From assembly GCA_043766165.1 (NCBI GenBank), contig JAYUIJ010000055.1, positions 1 to 9,751 of the forward strand: 9,751 nt of DNA. Direction: 5' to 3'. This stretch comes from CAIJZX01 sp043766165 (GTDB lineage Bacteria; Patescibacteriota; Patescibacteriia; SBBC01; CAIJZX01). The notes beneath the pieces are model-generated. The model did not search any database and had not been told where the DNA came from. It worked only from the letters and a program-made list of their open reading frames with translations. This document shows positions 4,799 to 9,751 of the stretch, piece by piece (position 1 is the stretch's first letter; each line of letters opens with the position of its first letter). The position numbers and the translations under genes are program-made.

Positions 4799-5683
4799 AT
4801 GTCCAAAACAAATACGCGACAAAAAATCCGTAAAGCAGTTATCCCGGTGGCCGGCTTCGGCACTCGGTTTTTACCGATGACCATCGCCCAGCCAAAAGAA
4901 ATGCTACCGATTGTTGATAAACCGATTATTCAGATTCTGGTTGAACAAGTGGTCGCCGCGGGTATTGAAGAAATTATCTTCGTTACTGGACGTAATAAAC
5001 GAGCAATTGAAGATCATTTTGATTACTCTGGTGAGCTTGAGCAGTCCTTACGCGAAAATAAAAAGATTGCGCAACTGAATGAAGTCCATCGTATTTCTCA
5101 ATTAGCTAAGTTTGTTTTCGTTCGCCAAAACAAAGCCCTCGGTAATGGTCACGCAATATTAATGGCCAAAGAAGTTGTCGGCGATGAACCGTTCTTCATG
5201 TGCTGGGGCGATGACTTTTTTGAATCACCGGTTCCGGTCGCTAAACAGTTAATTGATGCTTTCTACGAACGCGGCTCAGATGTGGTCGGCGTTTTCCCGG
5301 TCGCAGAAGAACGACTACACAAATACGGCATTGTCCGTCCACGCAAAACGATCAGCGGCCAAACATTTGAAATTTCCGGCATTGTCGAAAAACCAGAAGC
5401 AAAAAAAGCCCCCTCAAATCTCGGCATGTTCGGCGGCGCAGTCTTTACTCCAGCTATTTTTAATTGTTTAGAAAAGATTAAGCCAAAAGTTGGCGGCGAA
5501 ATCGTCTACGTTGATGGTTTAAATATGCTCGCCAAACGCGAACGCGTGTTTGCCCATCAATTAACGGGACGATATTGGGATTGCGGCGATAAAGCTGAAT
5601 ACATGAAAGCTAATATCCATTTCGCTTTGCAACATAAGGAAGTTGGCGATTCCATTCGCACCTATCTTCAAGAACAGAAATAA
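4799..5683 (+). CDS. galU: UTP-glucose-1-phosphate uridylyltransferase
   Basis: A 294-residue cytoplasmic enzyme making UDP-glucose from UTP and glucose-1-phosphate, the precursor for surface polysaccharides and glycosylation. Evidence: the nucleotide-binding signature AGFGTRFLP (18-26), PKEMLPIVDKP (32-42), GNGHAI (115-120), the metal-binding segment WGDD (136-139), GIVEKPEAKKAPSN (194-207) and RYWDCGDKAEYM (258-269). Length and order match GalU throughout. Two departures from the usual sequence are visible. The TKAxPKEML segment reads TIAQPKEML, losing the lysine at position 29, and the GGEIQLTD stretch reads GGEIVYVDGLN. The sugar specificity could therefore differ (another UDP- or dTDP-sugar pyrophosphorylase). 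It heads a tight operon: the next ATG follows its TAA after 3 nt. Confidence 0.9.
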   Translation: MSKTNTRQKIRKAVIPVAGFGTRFLPMTIAQPKEMLPIVDKPIIQILVEQVVAAGIEEIIFVTGRNKRAIEDHFDYSGELEQSLRENKKIAQLNEVHRISQLAKFVFVRQNKALGNGHAILMAKEVVGDEPFFMCWGDDFFESPVPVAKQLIDAFYERGSDVVGVFPVAEERLHKYGIVRPRKTISGQTFEISGIVEKPEAKKAPSNLGMFGGAVFTPAIFNCLEKIKPKVGGEIVYVDGLNMLAKRERVFAHQLTGRYWDCGDKAEYMKANIHFALQHKEVGDSIRTYLQEQK

Positions 5684-5686
5684 ACG

Positions 5687-7060
5687 ATGCGTCGAGTTCT
5701 CATTATCATTGCCATTCTCCTACTACCGGGCATACCGATCGTCTTAGTTGTGACTGGCGTATTAAAAAGCAAACCGCAAACCGTCCGCCCAGTCCAATTG
5801 ACCGTCTGGGGAACTGAAGAAAATGAAAAAGCCATGTCGGCCCTGATCGCCAAGTACCGGGCCACTCGGTCATACATGGATATTACCTATACTACCGTTC
5901 GACCAGAAGAATACGCTAAGCAACTGGTGAGCGCTTGGGCCCAAGGCACTGGTCCGGATGTGTTTTTCGCACCGTCAACCTGGGTTGGCACAATGGCACA
6001 ATACGCCGTGCCTATGCCGGCCGATTTAACGGTCAAGCAGGTCATTACTTCAAAGGCATTAATTGGCACGACGACCAAAGTAGTCACCTCACCAAAAGCC
6101 GCGCCAAGTTTAGCGAGCTTACGTAACCAATTTGTTGAAGCTGTTTCTGATGATGTGGTTATGAATGGTCAAGTCTGGGGTTTACCGCTTAGCATGGACA
6201 CAGTTGCTCTGTACTACAATAAGGCCCTGACCAATAACGCTAAGATTTTTGAACCGGCGGCGACATGGTCTGACCTGCAAAATCAAATTACGAATAATAA
6301 GCTGACAGTAACCGACGAACAAGGCCACCTCGTACAATCCGGTGTCGCGCTTGGCACCACCACCAACGTTCCCTATGCGACCGATATCCTCGCGCTCCTG
6401 ATGATGCAAAACGGTTCGGTCATGACTAGCGCCGATAAACAAGCCCATCTGAATGAAGATGCTGGCCTCCAAGCTACAAAATTTTTCCTGAGCTTTGCCC
6501 AGCCACAAAAAACAAATTATAGCTGGGATGCAAATCAAACGAATGCCCGTGATGCCTTTATTCAAGGTAAAGTTGGCTACTTCTTTGGCACCCTAGCTGA
6601 TAAAGCTGCCATTACAACTAGCACCTTGAACTGGGGCGTCGCGCCAATGTTACATATTCGATCAACCGGTGATAACGACGGCCAAACATCGACTGAGCGC
6701 TACATCGACACCGCCCGCTACAATGTAGCCATGGTATCAAAAGCATCAGAGAGCGCCGGACGATCGGTTCAGGCTTGGAACTTTATCGAATACGTTACCC
6801 GCGGTGAAAATGCTTCGACCTATACGGGTTTGACCAGTCAATTGTCAGCCGTAAAAGCTATCTTATCGCAGCAGAGCAATGACCCTGATCTGGGCACTTT
6901 TGCAAAACAACTGCTAACGGCAAAATCCTGGTACCATGGTCACGACTGGCCGGCGGTTGAGGGATATCTTGAACAGCTCGTCACCGCTGGTTTAGCCGGA
7001 AAAACAGATTTGACTGAATTGATCGACTTGGCCAACACTCAAATACAATCAACATTATAA
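5687..7060 (+). CDS. extracellular solute-binding protein, family 1 type
   Basis: A 457-residue secreted or membrane-anchored binding protein resembling the sugar-binding components of ABC importers (MalE-like). The N-terminus has a hydrophobic segment (about 4-24) with no lipobox cysteine; the protein contains no cysteine at all, so it is anchored by an uncleaved helix or released. Family landmarks in order: LTVWGTEEN (38-46), GTGPDVFF (87-94), NGQVWGLPLSMD (160-171), ALYYNK (174-179) and TWSDL (193-197). Substrate cannot be read. No permease or ATPase gene is beside it. It sits between galU (3 nt upstream) and a pilin fusion, whose ATG shares one base with this stop (TAATG), which implies translational coupling. 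A transport-independent surface-receptor role is possible. Confidence 0.8.
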   Translation: MRRVLIIIAILLLPGIPIVLVVTGVLKSKPQTVRPVQLTVWGTEENEKAMSALIAKYRATRSYMDITYTTVRPEEYAKQLVSAWAQGTGPDVFFAPSTWVGTMAQYAVPMPADLTVKQVITSKALIGTTTKVVTSPKAAPSLASLRNQFVEAVSDDVVMNGQVWGLPLSMDTVALYYNKALTNNAKIFEPAATWSDLQNQITNNKLTVTDEQGHLVQSGVALGTTTNVPYATDILALLMMQNGSVMTSADKQAHLNEDAGLQATKFFLSFAQPQKTNYSWDANQTNARDAFIQGKVGYFFGTLADKAAITTSTLNWGVAPMLHIRSTGDNDGQTSTERYIDTARYNVAMVSKASESAGRSVQAWNFIEYVTRGENASTYTGLTSQLSAVKAILSQQSNDPDLGTFAKQLLTAKSWYHGHDWPAVEGYLEQLVTAGLAGKTDLTELIDLANTQIQSTL

Positions 7061-8373
7061 TGTCAGGGCGATTTTTTTTCATCTTGGTTGTTGGTCTTTC
7101 CCTTACTGTTGTACGACCTACGACAATTCATGCTCAAACTTCGAGCGGATCATCCATCGTCGAACAAATTGGTTGTGACCAAACAAGTATCGTTAATGGC
7201 GTGGTAGGGGTAAAATCTCATGACATTGAAGGCGCCTCCTGCCAAATCAACGACTTCATCAACCTCTTCGTCTACCTCTCGAAGTGGGGTATGAGTATTT
7301 TGGCGCTGCTGAGCACACTGATGCTGATCTACGGCGGGTTTTCTTTTATTACCGCCGGTGGACGACCGTCAAAAGTTACGGAAGGTAAAAACGTTATCTT
7401 GGGAACAATCGTTGGCATCTTGGTTACCCTGACCGCCTATATCATTATCAATACAACGGTGACCGCCGTCTCGGGAACAACTGTAAAATCCAACAATCCT
7501 TTCGGTCCGATAGGAAGTGTTTTTAAAGGCGAATCCCCATCATTAACCATCCAAGGACAAACGAAGAAAGTGCCGCTGGAGCGACCGTTCAGTGGCAAAG
7601 TCAGCTCATCAAAAGACACGGATAGTGGTATCGCCAGCTGCCGCTTAGAAAGCAATACCGATTGGCAACACAATTGTTCTGCCACCCAACTACAATCCGG
7701 TTGCGCCGATCCAGCTAGCGGCGGAAATAACGCGGTCACCAGTGTTCAAAATGCTTTAAGCAATAAACAGTGTGACTGTGGCGTCGCGACCGGCACACAG
7801 CCGGATGGATGCTTCGGACCGCAAACCACTAAGTGTGTCCGCCAGTTCCAATTAGCCAACCTCCTCCCTCCTACCGGCGTGGTTGATAACAAAACGAAAG
7901 ACCTAATCGACAACGGCGGAAAGAACTGTGATGATACCAGCAACGGAACGCAAGATGCTAAAAAGATTGAAGCCCTCTTACCACCAACCCAGCTAGCGAG
8001 CGCCAAAACACATTCGGCCAATGACCTCGGCTGCTGTATTGTCAAAGATGGCGACACAGATGTGTATTGCGCTGACGATGTCTCGAGTCGTGGCTGTACC
8101 GCGCTTGGCTCGAATAATGATTTCTTAGCTGGCGATCCACGATCTTCGGCTGGTGGAAAATGTACAAGCCTACCCGCGGCGACTGGACGTTGCGGCTTTT
8201 GCATGGATACACTCTCGCCATCGACTTCAACTTCACGCTGCTTCCAAAATGCAACTTTTCATTGGTGCAAGGAGATAGCTATAGGTCGTCCAGGCGTCCC
8301 AGTTTCGTTCCGTCAAGGCTCATGTGACGGCTCCTGCCAAACGTGCACGCACTCGTTAAAGCAAACACCGTAG
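7060..8373 (+). CDS. T4SS-type pilin fused to a peptidoglycan-binding-like and Cys-rich region
   Basis: A 437-residue exported protein in three parts. (1) A signal peptide (about 1-25, cleavage after THA-type residues) and a VirB2/TrbC-like pilin core with two hydrophobic helices (about 66-92 and 110-132) joined by YGGFSFITAGG, the loop shared with the small pilins downstream. (2) A linker, then a segment at about 226-286 with the pattern of the peptidoglycan_binding_1 repeat: VTSVQNAL, DGCFGPQTTKCVRQFQ, GVVDNKTKDLID. (3) A Cys-rich tail (about 290-437) with CC, CGFC and CDGSCQTC motifs, consistent with disulfides outside the cytoplasm. The three-part build is read directly. Family names rest on motif memory. 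It is translationally coupled to the binding protein before it. The small pilins lack parts 2 and 3, so this may be a minor or cell-wall-anchoring subunit. Confidence 0.7.
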   Translation: MSGRFFFILVVGLSLTVVRPTTIHAQTSSGSSIVEQIGCDQTSIVNGVVGVKSHDIEGASCQINDFINLFVYLSKWGMSILALLSTLMLIYGGFSFITAGGRPSKVTEGKNVILGTIVGILVTLTAYIIINTTVTAVSGTTVKSNNPFGPIGSVFKGESPSLTIQGQTKKVPLERPFSGKVSSSKDTDSGIASCRLESNTDWQHNCSATQLQSGCADPASGGNNAVTSVQNALSNKQCDCGVATGTQPDGCFGPQTTKCVRQFQLANLLPPTGVVDNKTKDLIDNGGKNCDDTSNGTQDAKKIEALLPPTQLASAKTHSANDLGCCIVKDGDTDVYCADDVSSRGCTALGSNNDFLAGDPRSSAGGKCTSLPAATGRCGFCMDTLSPSTSTSRCFQNATFHWCKEIAIGRPGVPVSFRQGSCDGSCQTCTHSLKQTP

Positions 8374-8395
8374 CATAACGATTCTTGAATAAATC

Positions 8396-8404
8396 TGCTA
8401 TAGT
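8396..8404 (+). promoter_or_regulatory. extended -10 promoter of the Cys-rich pilin gene
   Basis: TG at 8396-8397, one base, then TATAGT at 8399-8404 form an extended -10 element. It ends 7 nt before the ATG at 8412, so the mRNA would be leaderless or nearly so. The -35 hexamer at 17 nt is poor, as extended -10 promoters tolerate. This supports the ATG at 8412 over an upstream in-frame TTG at 8385, which would lie before the predicted transcription start. Confidence 0.45.
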
Positions 8405-8411
8405 ATCTCCT

Positions 8412-8945
8412 ATGCGTCATATAAAAATAGTTCTCATTCTCATAGTAGCCATTGGCGGCGTACTAGCTTTCCAGACACGTGCCGCTGTAGCTGATGGCTG
8501 CTGTTTGTCTTCTAGTGGCAGCTCCTGCGCCACTGCTACTCAAGCTCAATGTTCAGCTCCAAATACTTTTGATAGCAGGGCGTGCAATCAAATCTCCCAA
8601 TGTCAATCAACCGGCCCAACTGCCCCCGCTAGCAGCACTCCCAGCTCAACCACTAGCTCAGCAGGCACCAGCGCTCCAGTGCAGCTTCCCAACCCTATCT
8701 CCTGTGGCGATGCAACGTGCCTAGTTACGAACGTCATTCGCTATATTCTAGGCACCATTGCCATCATTGCCACGCTGATGTTTATTTGGGGCGGCGTCAT
8801 GATGCTCACTTCAGCCGGCAACGCCGACCAGGTAAAACGAGCTAAAGAAACGCTCGTTTGGGCTAGTATTGGGGTAATTGTCATCTTACTCAGCTGGGGC
8901 ATTATCCGCTTTGTCCTGACGGCTATCACTACTACCACGAAGTAA
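8412..8945 (+). CDS. small T4SS-type pilin with Cys-rich head and Ser/Thr/Pro linker
   Basis: A 177-residue protein from the ATG at 8412; an in-frame TTG at 8385 would add nine residues before the signal peptide. A signal peptide (1-28, cleavage near AVA|DG) leads into a Cys-rich stretch (Cys30, 31, 39, 47, 58, 64). A Ser/Thr/Pro/Ala-rich linker of about 25 residues (66-90) follows. The C-terminal pilin core has Cys98 and Cys103, helix 1 (about 107-130), the loop WGGVMMLTSAGNADQVKRAK and helix 2 (about 148-172). The loop and helix pattern is that of the VirB2/TrbC-like T4SS pilins widespread in Patescibacteria. The head is probably exposed and disulfide-bonded, and the linker is the kind of region PMT enzymes O-mannosylate; both are inference. 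It follows the fusion pilin after 38 nt, so read-through from the upstream operon is also possible. Confidence 0.75.
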   Translation: MRHIKIVLILIVAIGGVLAFQTRAAVADGCCLSSSGSSCATATQAQCSAPNTFDSRACNQISQCQSTGPTAPASSTPSSTTSSAGTSAPVQLPNPISCGDATCLVTNVIRYILGTIAIIATLMFIWGGVMMLTSAGNADQVKRAKETLVWASIGVIVILLSWGIIRFVLTAITTTTK

Positions 8946-8971
8946 GAGAGGTGTACCAGGTACTGGTGAGG

Positions 8972-9000
8972 ATAACTCGATTGACAAATCGGGTTATTTT
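8972..9000 (+). terminator. intrinsic terminator after the Cys-rich pilin gene
   Basis: ATAACTCGAT (8972-8981) pairs with ATCGGGTTAT (8988-8997), ten pairs including one T-G, around the loop TGACAA. The T-rich tract TTATTTT ends at 9000. It lies 26 nt after the pilin stop codon. Its loop overlaps the -35 box of the next promoter. Confidence 0.55.
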
Positions 9001-9009
9001 AGTAATAAT
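8981..9009 (+). promoter_or_regulatory. promoter of the tandem pilin genes
   Basis: A perfect TTGACA (8981-8986) and AATAAT (9004-9009, five of six consensus) are exactly 17 nt apart. Transcription would start near 9016, leaving a leader of about 65 nt before the ATG at 9082. The leader has no Shine-Dalgarno sequence but a short CCTG/CAGG hairpin around 9045-9056. This is the only protein-coding promoter in the window with a substantial leader. Confidence 0.6.
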
Positions 9010-9081
9010 CAACTCACCTGTCTTTGAGAAACGCCGTTGTTTCCCCTGAAAGCAGGCAAAATTTTTAGCAAATAGAATTAC

Positions 9082-9465
9082 ATGCATATGCGTTTACAAA
9101 AGTTTTCGAGGGCAGCCATGATCGTGGGCGCGCTATTTGTGTTAGCCACGCCGGTCGTTAGCCACGCCGTTACCAGTTTTAGTATTGAATCTATTGGTAG
9201 CCAAATTGGTTTAGGTAATGCTGATTTGAAGCAGACCGTTTTGAATATTATTCGTTTGATCTTGGGTTTAATGACCTTAATCGCGGTCACCCTGATCATC
9301 TACGGTGGTTTCGTCTGGCTGACGGCCGCTGGTAACGAAGATAACGTCGAGAAAGCAAAACGGATTATCTCCGCGGCTGTCATCGGTTTGATCATTATTC
9401 TCCTCGCCTGGGCCATCGTTATTTTCGTCGCCCGAACGACAGCAAACGTGACAAGTAATACCTAG
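9082..9465 (+). CDS. small T4SS-type pilin, tandem copy 1
   Basis: A 127-residue VirB2/TrbC-like pilin. The signal peptide runs from about 1 to 29 (cleavage after SHA). A short amphipathic stretch, SFSIESIGSQIGLGNADLK (32-50), precedes helix 1 (about 55-80). The conserved loop YGGFVWLTAAGNEDNVEKAK (74-93) and helix 2 (about 97-118) follow. A second in-frame ATG two codons in (9088) is an equally good start. It is one of a close pair with the gene at 9504 and is distant from the Cys-rich pilin upstream. No cysteine, lipobox or prepilin peptidase motif is present, so it is not a type IV pilus (PilA) pilin. Such proteins are expected to sit in the membrane and assemble into a conjugative-type filament or secretion channel. 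Confidence 0.8.
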   Translation: MHMRLQKFSRAAMIVGALFVLATPVVSHAVTSFSIESIGSQIGLGNADLKQTVLNIIRLILGLMTLIAVTLIIYGGFVWLTAAGNEDNVEKAKRIISAAVIGLIIILLAWAIVIFVARTTANVTSNT

Positions 9466-9503
9466 TCTCAATTTTTTAGATAACATTATTGATCAAAAAA
9501 CAA

Positions 9504-9751
9504 ATGAAACTCCAGAACTTTACCAAACTAGCGGTTATTGTCGGATCGGTTGGCATGTTAGTAATGCCTCTGGTCAGCCATGCCGCTCCAGGCCCCACTG
9601 ACCCGACCGACCCAACAGCTCCCGCAGCTACCACCGCCACAGCTACTAGCTTTAGCGTCGAATCCATCGGTAGCCAAGTCGGTTTAGGAAACGCTGACTT
9701 AAAAGAAACCGTTTTAAATATCATCCGCTTAGTCCTCGGCTTGATGACCTT
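9504..9751 (+). CDS. small T4SS-type pilin, tandem copy 2, cut by window end
   Basis: An open frame from the ATG at 9504 to the window edge, 82 codons so far, with no in-frame stop. A signal peptide (about 1-27, ending SHA|A) is followed by a Pro/Thr/Ala-rich linker (PGPTDPTDPTAPAATT). From TSFSVESIGSQVGLGNADL to the window edge at LGLMT, 31 of 35 residues are identical to copy 1 and the four differences are conservative. The linker is absent from copy 1 and is a possible O-glycosylation site. It follows copy 1 after 38 nt without a hairpin terminator, so the two probably share a transcript. There is no Shine-Dalgarno sequence; the upstream bases are A-rich. Confidence 0.8.
   Translation, partial: MKLQNFTKLAVIVGSVGMLVMPLVSHAAPGPTDPTDPTAPAATTATATSFSVESIGSQVGLGNADLKETVLNIIRLVLGLMT

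Noticed and set aside
302..9465. Alternative genetic code with TGA read as glycine
   Set aside because: All conserved genes are full length under the standard code, have no in-frame TGA, and use GGN at conserved glycines.
9082..9751. Type IV pilus (PilA) major pilins
   Set aside because: There is no prepilin peptidase site with the conserved Phe/Glu. The proteins have a cleavable signal peptide plus two helices, as in VirB2/TrbC-type pilins.

Overview
The window looks like chromosome from a member of the Candidate Phyla Radiation (Patescibacteria, probably Parcubacteria-like). The basis is small two-helix T4SS/VirB2-like pilins in several copies, a GalU / solute-binding protein / pilin operon, a PMT-type mannosyltransferase, almost no Shine-Dalgarno sequences, -10 boxes 6-8 nt before start codons, and the standard genetic code. 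The lineage is inferred from gene content only; no marker gene is present.

Left part (1-1701). A short non-coding stretch carries a TTGACA promoter whose spacer contains an exact 10-bp tandem repeat. It is followed by a broken winged-helix remnant and a SWIM zinc-finger protein. The minus strand of 1098-1583 holds an unusual tRNA-Ser locus. One intact tRNA-Ser(CGA) with an encoded CCA lies at the centre. It is flanked on its 5' side by two 5'-end tRNA-Ser fragments and on its 3' side by two 3'-end fragments. GC-rich palindromes and inverted repeats are interspersed, and one 38-nt palindromic insert sits exactly inside a T-loop. A good sigma70-type promoter precedes the locus.

Middle part (1702-4798). 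A 524-residue CCA-adding enzyme (nucleotidyltransferase plus HD domain) runs rightwards. It converges, with overlapping stop codons, on a leftward membrane glycosyltransferase of the protein O-mannosyltransferase class. The 281-bp divergent intergenic region that follows contains two strong hairpins that no gene explains.

Right part (4799-9751). galU, an extracellular solute-binding protein and a pilin/peptidoglycan-binding/Cys-rich fusion are packed with +3 and -1 nt spacing from one apparently leaderless promoter. Three more small T4SS-pilin genes follow: a Cys-rich one with a Ser/Thr/Pro linker, and two tandem paralogues, the second cut by the window end. The genes plausibly work together on the cell surface: GalU supplies UDP-glucose, the PMT enzyme could O-mannosylate the Ser/Thr-rich secreted pilins, and the binding protein and pilins would form a surface uptake or attachment apparatus. 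The functional link is inference from adjacency and sequence composition.
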